Below are positions 7,757-14,552 of a stretch of DNA of 17,067 bases, in pieces; position 1 is the first letter of the stretch, and each line of letters starts with the position of its first letter. The stretch covers positions 1 to 17,067 of the forward strand of contig JAWRJQ010000082.1 in NCBI GenBank assembly GCA_040307385.1. Reading direction: 5' to 3'. This DNA comes from RUG721 sp040307385. GTDB taxonomy: Bacteria; Actinomycetota; Coriobacteriia; Coriobacteriales; Atopobiaceae. A program made the translations under genes and the position numbers. The notes beneath the pieces are model-generated. The model was not told where the DNA came from. It was given only the letters and a program-made list of their open reading frames with translations, and did not search any database.

Positions 7757-9193
7757 ATGGCGCGCGGCACGGCCAAAAGAAACGGTGGCGGGAGCGGCGC
7801 GGGCGTGGAGCGCCGCATCCTCGGCGTGCCCGCGCGCTTCATGTCGCCGCGGCTCATCTTCTGCGTCTGCGTCATCGTGCTGTCGCTGTTCGGCCTGCTG
7901 ATGATCTACTCGGCATCATCGGTGACCTCGCTCATCTCGGCGGGCACCAACTTCGATGCCGCCTACTATGCCAAGCGCCAGGCGCTCTTTCTGGCTGCCG
8001 GCCTCGTTGCCGCGCTCGTGCTGGCGCGGATCGACTACCACGTATGGTCGGGCTCTGTCCTCACGGCCGTCTGGGTCGCCACGGTGGTCCTGCTTTTGGC
8101 GATCTTCCTCTCAAGCTCCGCCGAAGGCGCCTACGGCGCCACCCGTTGGCTCGACCTCGGAGGCTTCAGCTTGCAGCCGTCGGAGTTCGCCAAGGTCACG
8201 GTGGTGCTCACGGCTGCGAACCTTGCGCAGCGCTATTTCGACGATGCGTCCATCACGTTCGGCCAGTTCCTCAAGCTGATGGCCGTGGGCGTGGCGGTTC
8301 CGCTCGTCCTCATCCTCGCCCAGCCCGATAAGGGCACCACGATGATCCTCGCCGCGACGCTGCTCGTGATGGGATATCTTGCAGGCCTGCCGCGCAACCT
8401 CGTCGTGGGCCTTGCGATTTTGGGCGTGGCGGGCTTCCTCGCCCTGTCGCTGCGCGATGCGTACTCGCGTGCGCGCATCATCACGATGTTCAATCCGTGG
8501 AGCGACTACTACGGGGACGGCTACCAGCTCATCCAGGGATTCTATGCGTTTGGATCGGGAGGGCTCTTCGGGGTGGGCCTGGGCTTCTCGCGCCAGAAGT
8601 ACTCGTATCTCCCCATGGCCTACAACGACTTCATCTTCGCCGTTATCGGCGAGGAGCTCGGGCTTGCGGGCACGCTCGGCATGCTCGCCGTGTTCGCCCT
8701 GTTCGGCTGGGCGGGCGCGCAGATCGCCAAGAACGCCCCCGACCTCGCCGGGCGCCTCATCGCCGCGGGCTGCACGGGCCTTGTCATCATCCAGCTCTTC
8801 GTCAACATCTGCGGCGTCTTGGGCATGATCCCGCTCACGGGCAAGCCCATCCCGTTCATCTCCTACGGCGGCTCCACGGTCGTGTCGTGCCTCATGCTCT
8901 CCGGCCTTGTGCTGTCGGTCTCGCGCGCCTCGCGCCTTCCCGAGACGGTGCACGACCGGGCGCGCAGCCGCTGGCAGGTTGGCGGGGGTCGAGGCGGATC
9001 CGGCGATGCGCGCGGCTCCCGCGACGCGCATGATCCGTACGAGCAGCGTTCCACCGGTCTTACGCGCGGCTCGTTCACCGTCGTTCAGGGAGGCTCCTCG
9101 GGCGCGCGCCCGCGCGAGCGCATCGATTTGGGGCCGAGCGCAACGGACAGGCTGCGCGGCACATCAGGTAAGAAGGGGAAGAGGAACCGATGA
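7757..9193 (+). CDS. ftsW: FtsW, septal SEDS glycosyltransferase
   Basis: FtsW is the SEDS-family polytopic membrane protein that polymerises lipid II at the septum together with FtsI. The SEDS signatures are clear: GATRWLDLGGFSLQPSEFAK, ITMFNPWSDYYGDGYQLIQG, GLGFSRQKYSYLPMAYNDF followed by IFAVIGEELG, and GKPIPFISYGGSTVVSCLM. It is 478 aa. The last membrane helix ends near residue 390, and about 88 further residues form a low-complexity Gly/Arg/Ser-rich, basic cytoplasmic tail ending GKKGKRNR. Location in the dcw cluster favours FtsW over RodA. The start is 3 bp after the murD stop, so ribosomes may reinitiate there. The stop overlaps murG (ATGA). Confidence 0.95.
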   Translation: MARGTAKRNGGGSGAGVERRILGVPARFMSPRLIFCVCVIVLSLFGLLMIYSASSVTSLISAGTNFDAAYYAKRQALFLAAGLVAALVLARIDYHVWSGSVLTAVWVATVVLLLAIFLSSSAEGAYGATRWLDLGGFSLQPSEFAKVTVVLTAANLAQRYFDDASITFGQFLKLMAVGVAVPLVLILAQPDKGTTMILAATLLVMGYLAGLPRNLVVGLAILGVAGFLALSLRDAYSRARIITMFNPWSDYYGDGYQLIQGFYAFGSGGLFGVGLGFSRQKYSYLPMAYNDFIFAVIGEELGLAGTLGMLAVFALFGWAGAQIAKNAPDLAGRLIAAGCTGLVIIQLFVNICGVLGMIPLTGKPIPFISYGGSTVVSCLMLSGLVLSVSRASRLPETVHDRARSRWQVGGGRGGSGDARGSRDAHDPYEQRSTGLTRGSFTVVQGGSSGARPRERIDLGPSATDRLRGTSGKKGKRNR

Positions 9194-10290
9194 AGATCGC
9201 CATCGCTGCCGGAGGAACGGCCGGCCATATCAATCCCGCCCTCGCGCTTGCCGAAGAGCTGCGCGATCGCGGCCATGAGGTCGTGTTTTTCGGACAGCAG
9301 CGCCGTCTTGAGGCCACCCTCGTGCCCCAGGCGGGCTTCGAGCTCGTGCCCATCGAGGTGTCGGGCTTCGACCGCGCCCGTCCGTGGACGCTCGTCAAAG
9401 CGATCGGGCAGATCGCTGCCGCCGTGAAGGAGCTCGACGGCCATTTTGCCCATACGGGGGCTCCCGATGTAGCCATCGGATTCGGCGCCTATGTCGAGCT
9501 TCCCCTGCTGCGCTGGTGCGCCAAGCGCGGCGTGCCGTATCTTCTGCATGAGCAGAATTCCGTGGCGGGGCTTGCCAACAAGGTGTCCGCGCGGAAGGCG
9601 CACACGATCTGCATCGCGTTTCCGCAGGCGGCGTCTGCGTTTTCCGGCAAGACGGATCGCATTGCCGTAACGGGCAACCCCGTGCGCAAGAGCGTGGTCG
9701 ACGCCTCGCGCCCCGACGCCCGCGCTGCGATGGGCCTCGCCGATGACGAGGTGCTGCTGCTCGTCTTCGGCGGGAGCCTGGGCGCCCGCCACATCAACCA
9801 GGCGGTCTGCGCGCTCAAAGGGGAGCTGCTCTCACGGCGCCCGCTGCGCATCCTGCATTCCACGGGCAAGGACGAGTACAATTCGGTTGTCGAGCGGCTT
9901 GCGCTCGCCGAGGACGAGGCCGCGCGCTGGACCGTGGCGCCCTACATCGACAACATGGGGGATGCGCTTGCAGCAGCCGACTGCGTGCTCTCGCGCGCCG
10001 GAGCCTCGAGCGTGGCCGAGATCGCTGCGCGGTCGGTGCCGGCGCTGCTCATCCCGTATCCGCTCGCCACCGCCGACCATCAGACCGTCAACGCGCATTT
10101 GCTCGCCGATGCGGGCGCGGCCGATGTGCTGGGCGATGCTGCGCTCGACACCCCCGAGTTTGCAGAGCTGCTCCTTGCACTTGTCGACGATGCTTCCAAA
10201 CGCGCGCTCATGCGCGATGCGGCCTCGACGCTCGGCGCCGCCCGCGCCGCCCAGGCGCTCGCCGACTGCGTGGAGAAGGCAGGACGCTAG
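9190..10290 (+). CDS. murG: MurG, lipid II-forming GlcNAc transferase
   Basis: MurG is the membrane-associated GT-B transferase that adds GlcNAc from UDP-GlcNAc to lipid I, producing lipid II, the FtsW substrate. The 366-aa product has the N-terminal glycine loop GGTAGHINPALALAEEL (Ala in place of the third Gly of the common GGTGGH), VSGFDRARPW, GFGAYVELPLL, LLHEQNSVAGLANK, GNPVRKSV, the second-domain FGGSLGARHIN, and the UDP-GlcNAc-binding SRAGASSVAEIAA plus LATADHQTVNAHLL. It overlaps ftsW by 4 bases. It is the last recognisable dcw gene here: after its TAG comes only 21 bp before the first structured repeat, and no murC, murB or ftsQ follows. Confidence 0.96.
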   Translation: MKIAIAAGGTAGHINPALALAEELRDRGHEVVFFGQQRRLEATLVPQAGFELVPIEVSGFDRARPWTLVKAIGQIAAAVKELDGHFAHTGAPDVAIGFGAYVELPLLRWCAKRGVPYLLHEQNSVAGLANKVSARKAHTICIAFPQAASAFSGKTDRIAVTGNPVRKSVVDASRPDARAAMGLADDEVLLLVFGGSLGARHINQAVCALKGELLSRRPLRILHSTGKDEYNSVVERLALAEDEAARWTVAPYIDNMGDALAAADCVLSRAGASSVAEIAARSVPALLIPYPLATADHQTVNAHLLADAGAADVLGDAALDTPEFAELLLALVDDASKRALMRDAASTLGAARAAQALADCVEKAGR

Positions 10291-10311
10291 CTGCAGGCGC
10301 GCTCCGCAGCT

Positions 10312-10528
10312 GCAGCTGGCCCTTCGGCCCTCCGGCCCCGTCCGCATGGCGCGAAATGTCCCTGGTGTAGCAGATTTTCCGCTCGGGGATCCTTCTGGGG
10401 CCCGCGCCTGCATATTTTCGGCTGCGGAAGGGCGCTTTGTGCATACAAATCCGCCCGGAAGAGGGCTGCCGGCAAGAATCTGCTACACCAGGGGCATTTT
10501 GGGGGCTGGAGCATCCCCAAGATGACCG
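10312..10528 (+). repeat. Structured dispersed repeat, copy 1 (left border of the accessory block)
   Basis: This noncoding stretch begins 21 bp after murG and is nearly identical to 15698-15912. The shared part runs from GCAGCTGGCC to CCAAGATGACCG. It folds on itself in the + sense. Arms 10354-10376 and 10477-10499 pair over 23 positions, with the single non-Watson-Crick pair being G-U. Inside are TTCCGC/GCGGAA (10377-10382 with 10424-10429) and a hairpin GGGCG-c-TTTGT-GCAT-ACAAA-tc-CGCCC (10430-10456). A 10-bp hairpin (10495-10504 with 10515-10524) shares 5 bases with the long arm. It encodes no credible protein and has no transposase, so it could be a MITE-like element, an intergenic repeat family or a structured RNA. 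Together with the RR leader it fills the 378-bp gap between murG and the regulator gene. Confidence 0.9.
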
Positions 10529-10613
10529 TATCCGCGTTCGGGAGCGAGGTGCAATGGGGAATATGCCCTGCCCGAGGGCGGCTCGGTCTCGCAAACCGGG
10601 ACATGCTAACATC

Positions 10614-10636
10614 TGGTATATGCGGCTCGTTCGCAT
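10614..10636 (+). promoter_or_regulatory. Possible extended -10 and small dyad upstream of the regulator gene
   Basis: TGGTATATG (10614-10622) fits an extended -10 (TGnTATAAT-like). It overlaps an inverted repeat ATGCG/CGCAT (10620-10624 and 10632-10636) that could be an operator. No convincing -35 is seen 16-18 bp upstream, so this is only a candidate. A start site near 10629 would give a 5' leader of about 40 bases. Confidence 0.25.
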
Positions 10637-10668
10637 GTGGGATTGTGGCGGGAAAGAGGTGGCTTTCC

Positions 10669-11331
10669 ATGGCGGTCATTCTAGTTGCGGACGATGAAAG
10701 AGACATGCAGGCCATCATCGCAGATACCTTGAAGCGCGGGGGTCACGCCTGCATCACCGCCGACGATGGCGTCGATGCTGTGACGGTACTGAAAAACAAT
10801 CCTGTTGATCTAGCTGTTCTAGACATCATGATGCCTCATTTAGACGGCTTTACCGTCTGCAAGCTGGCGCGGGAAATGTGCGATATCCCCATTATCTTCT
10901 TGACAGCCAAAAGTGCAGAGGATGACAAGCTCAAAGGATACGAGTATGGCGCGGATGATTATGTGACGAAGCCGTTCAGCCCGAGTATCCTGTTGGCAAA
11001 GGTCAATGCGCTGCTGCGACGTTCGGGCACGATAGCCCAGGACGCATTGCATATCGGCGAGATCGTCCTGCAGCCATCTTCTCATGCCGTCACGGTGCAT
11101 GGCGACGAGGTAAGTTTGACCCACAAGGAGTTCGAGCTGCTCCGCTTCTTCATGCAAAACAAGAACCAGGTCTTCTCCCGGGAGCAGCTGCTCAACCGGA
11201 TTTGGGGGTATGACTTCGAGGGGAATACCCGTACCGTTGATACCCATATCAAAACCTTACGGCAGAAGCTGGGACGGGAAGGACGGCATATCGTCACCTT
11301 GATTCGCTCCGGATATAAGCTTGAGGCGTGA
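10669..11331 (+). CDS. OmpR/PhoB-family response regulator
   Basis: This is a DNA-binding response regulator, probably phosphorylated by the kinase encoded next to it. From the ATG at 10669 it has 220 aa. The receiver domain (about 1-115) has the acidic pair Asp8-Asp9, the phospho-acceptor Asp52 in LAVLDIMMP, Thr79 and Lys101 in YVTKPFSP. The effector is a winged helix (about 125-220) with SLTHKEFELLRFF, VFSREQLLNRIWGYDF and RTVDTHIKTLRQKLG. The start is set by AGAGGTGG (10654-10661) about 7 bases upstream and by the usual MAVILVADDE beginning. A longer in-frame reading from 10522 would run into the repeat. GC is clearly lower than in murG (one 60-base row at 10801 is 47%, against 70% at 9361), which suggests acquisition. 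It ends in a GTGA overlap with the kinase gene. Confidence 0.93.
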   Translation: MAVILVADDERDMQAIIADTLKRGGHACITADDGVDAVTVLKNNPVDLAVLDIMMPHLDGFTVCKLAREMCDIPIIFLTAKSAEDDKLKGYEYGADDYVTKPFSPSILLAKVNALLRRSGTIAQDALHIGEIVLQPSSHAVTVHGDEVSLTHKEFELLRFFMQNKNQVFSREQLLNRIWGYDFEGNTRTVDTHIKTLRQKLGREGRHIVTLIRSGYKLEA

Positions 11332-11333
11332 AC

Positions 11334-12413
11334 ATGCGAAAGATAGATGCGCTTTTCGACTTCGGTACCGTGCGGAAAAAAGTCCTGATGCTTTCAAAGC
11401 TGATGGTCGGCACCATCATCCTGTTCTATCTTGCGACCGAGGAGCTTCCGATTCGGAAAGACGTTGGATTCTGGATCGGGCTTGCCCTTCTTGTGGGCGG
11501 CATCATGGCCGTCGATCGCGTTTTAGGGAAACTGATCTCCGATCCTTTGCGCAGGATCAACGATACGGCAAAGAGCATGGCCGCTTTGGATCTCTCCGCT
11601 TACTGCGACGTGGTGTCAAAGGACGAATTTGGGGAGCTCTCTCGAAGCTTGAACACCATGTTCTCCAACCTGCGTTCTGCTTTGGAAGAGCTGGAAGCGG
11701 CAAATATGCAGCTTGAAAGCGATGTGGAAAAGGAGCGTGCCCTGCTGGAGCAGCGAAAGGAGCTTGCGGACAGCCTCTCCCATGAAATGAAAACGCCCCT
11801 CGGCCTGATCCGCGCCTATACCGAAAGCCTGAACGACGAGCCGGATCCGGAGAAGCAGCAACGGTATAGAGCGGCCATTCTGGATGCCACGGAGCGCATG
11901 GATGGGCTGATCGTTTCGCTGCTGGACCTGTCCGCTCTAGAGGCGGGAGCATCGGTATTGGAGGAAGAGCGCTTTGATTTTGTGGAGCTGGCCGAGACGG
12001 TCGCTGGCCGCCTTCTGATAGATGCACCTGGCACGAACTACATGTTCCATTACGAGATTCCAGATGAGAACGTCTTTGTCCGTGCCGATAAAAGGCGGAT
12101 GGATCAGGTGCTCGGAAATCTGGTCGAGAACGCAAAGAACTATGTCATACCTGGCGGCGAGATTCGTCTGAGAATCACGCAGGAGAATGGGTATGTACGC
12201 TTTTCCATTTTCAACCAGGCACTGCCTCTTGACGAACAGGAGCTCTCAAAGATATGGAGCAAGTTCTACCGTGGTCCAGACCAGCAGCGTAGGGGTTCTG
12301 GACTGGGGCTTGCCATCGTATCCCAGATCCTCTCCATGTATCGGGCTCCTTTTGGTGTGGAGCGCCTTGAAGATGGCGTAGAGTTTTACTTTCAGTTTCC
12401 AACAGCGAAATAG
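11334..12413 (+). CDS. Sensor histidine kinase with very short extracytoplasmic loop
   Basis: This is a membrane histidine kinase, the probable partner of the preceding regulator. It is 359 aa from the ATG at 11334 (GAGG 7 bases upstream); an in-frame GTG at 11328 overlapping the regulator stop is the alternative. Two membrane helices (about 18-35 and 44-61) are separated by only about 8 residues, so it has no external sensor domain and resembles intramembrane-sensing kinases. A HAMP-like segment (about 62-115) is followed by a coiled coil and the phospho-acceptor His150 in LSHEMKTPLG. The ATP-binding domain has the N-box NLVENAKNY (262-270) and GSGLGLAIV (321-329). The G1 region reads FNQALPLDEQE in place of a textbook DxGxG, a variation also known from VanS-type kinases. 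Partnership with the transporter encoded downstream is inferred from proximity. Confidence 0.92.
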   Translation: MRKIDALFDFGTVRKKVLMLSKLMVGTIILFYLATEELPIRKDVGFWIGLALLVGGIMAVDRVLGKLISDPLRRINDTAKSMAALDLSAYCDVVSKDEFGELSRSLNTMFSNLRSALEELEAANMQLESDVEKERALLEQRKELADSLSHEMKTPLGLIRAYTESLNDEPDPEKQQRYRAAILDATERMDGLIVSLLDLSALEAGASVLEEERFDFVELAETVAGRLLIDAPGTNYMFHYEIPDENVFVRADKRRMDQVLGNLVENAKNYVIPGGEIRLRITQENGYVRFSIFNQALPLDEQELSKIWSKFYRGPDQQRRGSGLGLAIVSQILSMYRAPFGVERLEDGVEFYFQFPTAK

Positions 12414-12431
12414 CCGGACGCATAACGTGCT

Positions 12432-12468
12432 CATCCCGTTTCTTTGCTTGGGTGACGGGATGCTTTTT
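12432..12468 (+). terminator. Intrinsic terminator after the kinase gene
   Basis: An 8-bp perfect stem CATCCCGT (12432-12439) / ACGGGATG (12455-12462) with a 15-base loop is followed after one C by TTTTT (12464-12468). It lies 19 bp after the kinase stop and should separate the regulator-kinase transcript from the exporter operon, at least in part. Confidence 0.8.
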
Positions 12469-12487
12469 CACCCTGATTTCACGGTGA
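12466..12487 (+). promoter_or_regulatory. Tandem 11-bp repeat, candidate regulator-binding site
   Basis: TTTCACCCTGA is followed directly by TTTCACGGTGA, matching at 9 of 11 positions. Direct repeats at 11-bp spacing are the usual operator form of OmpR/PhoB-type regulators such as the one encoded upstream. Each unit also contains a small dyad (TCAnnnTGA). The site lies between the terminator and the exporter operon, about 70 bp before its first start codon. A weak -10-like TATTCT is at 12515-12520 with no good -35, as is common for activator-dependent promoters. Confidence 0.45.
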
Positions 12488-12539
12488 GAGCACTTCGAGC
12501 TCATAGCAGTTCTCTATTCTGGCACCACCAACAAGCCGT

Positions 12540-12546
12540 AAGGAGG
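12540..12546 (+). promoter_or_regulatory. Strong ribosome binding site of the exporter operon
   Basis: AAGGAGG lies 8 bases before the ATG at 12555. Another ATG at 12548 is only 1 base away from it, too close to be used well, so the site supports the 12555 start of the small membrane protein. Confidence 0.65.
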
Positions 12547-12554
12547 AATGAACC

Positions 12555-12707
12555 ATGTTTCTTGGGTTGGCGTGGTACTGGTGGGTGGTCATCAGCGTGC
12601 TGCTCGTCATCTCTCTTCCTTTCAAGATCAGGTTTGCGCAATGGTGGAGCGCGCGCCAGCGGGAGCGGAAAAAGGCGCCATGCGGGAAATGGGGCGATGA
12701 TGAATGA
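12555..12707 (+). CDS. Small membrane protein at the head of the exporter operon (50 aa)
   Basis: This 50-residue reading frame begins MFLGLAWYWWVVISVLLVI and has one membrane helix (about 3-23) with an aromatic cluster (WYWW), then a strongly basic amphipathic stretch (QWWSARQRERKK) and an acidic end (GDDE). It is supported by a strong AAGGAGG at optimal distance and by an ATGA overlap with the ATPase gene, which couples the two. The family is not recognised. By position it may be an accessory or regulatory subunit of the ABC exporter, or a peptide that links exporter and kinase. An overlapping frame starting at 12548 has the same length but no membrane character and a worse start. Confidence 0.7.
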   Translation: MFLGLAWYWWVVISVLLVISLPFKIRFAQWWSARQRERKKAPCGKWGDDE

Positions 12708-13552
12708 TCGAAGTCAGCAAGCTCACCTTTTCCTACGGTAAGGAGAGACAATCCCTGCATGGGTTGGATTTCACCGTGAAGGACGGGGAGATATTTGGCT
12801 TTCTGGGGCCGAACGGCTCCGGGAAATCTACAACGCAAAAGATCCTGACAGGCATCTTGAAGGGCCACGGTGGACGGGCGTCCCTATTCGGCGTGGATAT
12901 CCCCCAGGCGCATACCAAGGAGTTTTTCAAAAAGATCGGCGTCTTGTTCGAGTTTCCCTATCTCTATACGAATCTAAGCGCTGTAGACAACCTGCGCTAT
13001 TTCGCCTCGTTCTATCCTCGGGAACAGCGGCGGGACATCGACGAGATCTTGGAAAAGCTCGAGTTCCCGAAGGGTTTCCGAAGCAAGCCCGTATCTTCCT
13101 ACTCCAAAGGGATGCGGCAAAGGGCCAGCATGGCGCGGGCGCTTATCAGCAATCCAAAGCTGCTGTTTCTCGATGAGCCTACCAGCGGTCTTGATCCGTC
13201 GGGTGCCGTTCTGTTCAGAAAGATCATCGAGGAGGAGCGGCAAAAAGGAACGACAATCTTTTTGACGACCCACAACATGATGGATGCGGACCTTCTCTGC
13301 GATCGGGTGGCCTTCATCAGCAACGGGCAGCTTGTGGCACTGGACACGCCCAAAAACCTGAAAGAGCAGAACAGCAGCCGCCGTGTCGCTGTCGAGTATT
13401 TCTGTCAGGGGAGACGGGAAACGGCGACCTTGGAGACGTCGGAGCTGGAAAACGGCATGCCTTTCGCCCATGACGAGATTATCGGCATCCACTCTCAGGA
13501 ACCTACCTTGGAGGACGTATTCATTCGATATACGGGAAGGGGACTGTCTTGA
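12704..13552 (+). CDS. ABC transporter ATP-binding protein (ABC-2 exporter type)
   Basis: This cytoplasmic ATPase probably drives the two permeases encoded after it. The 282-aa product has a Walker A GPNGSGKST (about 35-43), an Asp/Glu-type Q-loop region GVLFEFPYLY (79-88, Glu where many ABC proteins have Gln), the signature SYSKGMRQR (132-140), the YSKGM form typical of drug and bacteriocin-immunity exporters, Walker B LLFLDEP (153-159), SGLD and the H-loop His190. The C-terminal part (about 215-282), after the core fold, has the TLEDVFIRYTGRG ending typical of this group. BcrA, LanF and LnrL-type proteins are the closest kinds known to me; the substrate cannot be read from the sequence. It overlaps the small ORF by ATGA and the first permease gene by TTGA. 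Confidence 0.93.
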   Translation: MIEVSKLTFSYGKERQSLHGLDFTVKDGEIFGFLGPNGSGKSTTQKILTGILKGHGGRASLFGVDIPQAHTKEFFKKIGVLFEFPYLYTNLSAVDNLRYFASFYPREQRRDIDEILEKLEFPKGFRSKPVSSYSKGMRQRASMARALISNPKLLFLDEPTSGLDPSGAVLFRKIIEEERQKGTTIFLTTHNMMDADLLCDRVAFISNGQLVALDTPKNLKEQNSSRRVAVEYFCQGRRETATLETSELENGMPFAHDEIIGIHSQEPTLEDVFIRYTGRGLS

Positions 13553-14550
13553 TACTGTGGAAACCCTTTCCATCTCTTGTCAAAAAGGATGTTCGGCTGC
13601 TGATTGCAGGAAAATTCCCGATCGTTGTCCTCGGCTCGCTGCTGCTCTATACGATGTTTATCAATCTCGGCTATATCAGCTTTATGAACGCGGGGCCCTA
13701 TCAGGTCTATTTGTATGATCCGGCGGGGACTCAAGCCGGGTATTCTGAACGAATACTGCGTGTCCATTCTTCCGAAGAACTGGAGCAGGCGCTTTCTGCC
13801 GATGAAAACGGCGTGGGTATAGATGCAAGCTCTGGAGACCTCCTTGTGGTCTTCTATGCGGGGAGTGAGAAGGCCGACAATCACCGCAGGGACTATGCTC
13901 TTTCGCTTCTGCAGCCAGCCTCTGCTCATGCGGCTGCTACCGTTGGAAGCAACACACCGGAAATGAGGCAACGCAGAGAAATCACCTGCGAGCTGCTGTT
14001 CATCGAGCTGATTGCGGTGGGGTTTCTGGGGGTTGCTTCGGTGCTGTTCAAGGAAAAGCACATGGGCGTCATTCGCATCCATGCGATACTGCCGCTGGAA
14101 AAAAGACTGCTCATCCTCTCCAAAATCACGGTGTTTCTGCTCTTTGATCTGGTGTTTGCGGCATTGCTGACGCTGCTCAATGTCGAGATTTCTGGAGCGT
14201 TTGCCATCTTGCCTGCCGCCCTTGCCCAAACGGCCCTCCTGTCGCTGATCATGGCCTTGATCGGCTTCGCGTGCGCCCTGCTGCTGCGGGACTTCAAGCA
14301 GTTTTCCCTTGCCTATCTTGTCATCGCCGTCTTTGCCGCGGCTCCAGTCTTCCTTATGGCAAACACCTCTGTGAAGATGGCGTGGGTGAGGTATCACCCG
14401 TTTTATCACCTGTATATGGGCCTGAAAAACGCCTACTTTGGAACGTCGCACATAAACGCTGTGTACTGCATCGGCGCAGTCCTTGCTGTCGGCATGCTGT
14501 ATTTCCTCGTTCAGGGGGCGCTCTACAGGGAAATGGGGAAGGAGGGCTGA
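13549..14550 (+). CDS. ABC-2 type permease subunit A
   Basis: This is a membrane subunit of the exporter, 333 aa from a TTG start that overlaps the ATPase stop (TTGA), with AAGGGGA (13537-13543) 5 bases upstream. It has one helix near the N-terminus (about 24-46), an extracytoplasmic domain of about 90-100 residues, then five helices. A KEKHMGVIRIHAILPLEKR segment after the second helix matches the cytoplasmic coupling-helix position of ABC-2 permeases. The layout is that of the ABC2_membrane_3-like group. The following gene encodes a similarly built subunit, so the two probably form a heterodimer. The TTG start may lower its expression relative to its neighbours. Confidence 0.85.
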   Translation: MILWKPFPSLVKKDVRLLIAGKFPIVVLGSLLLYTMFINLGYISFMNAGPYQVYLYDPAGTQAGYSERILRVHSSEELEQALSADENGVGIDASSGDLLVVFYAGSEKADNHRRDYALSLLQPASAHAAATVGSNTPEMRQRREITCELLFIELIAVGFLGVASVLFKEKHMGVIRIHAILPLEKRLLILSKITVFLLFDLVFAALLTLLNVEISGAFAILPAALAQTALLSLIMALIGFACALLLRDFKQFSLAYLVIAVFAAAPVFLMANTSVKMAWVRYHPFYHLYMGLKNAYFGTSHINAVYCIGAVLAVGMLYFLVQGALYREMGKEG

Positions 14551-14552
14551 CG

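Noticed and set aside
10437..10697. Small + strand frame running from the repeat into the regulator gene
   Set aside because: Its sequence is translated repeat followed by the regulator start in the wrong frame. It has no ribosome site, and copy 2 of the repeat does not keep it.
12548..12700. Alternative 50-codon frame overlapping the small membrane protein
   Set aside because: Its ATG is 1 base from the Shine-Dalgarno, and its product lacks a membrane helix and any coherent pattern. The 12555 frame has ideal spacing and the ATGA coupling.
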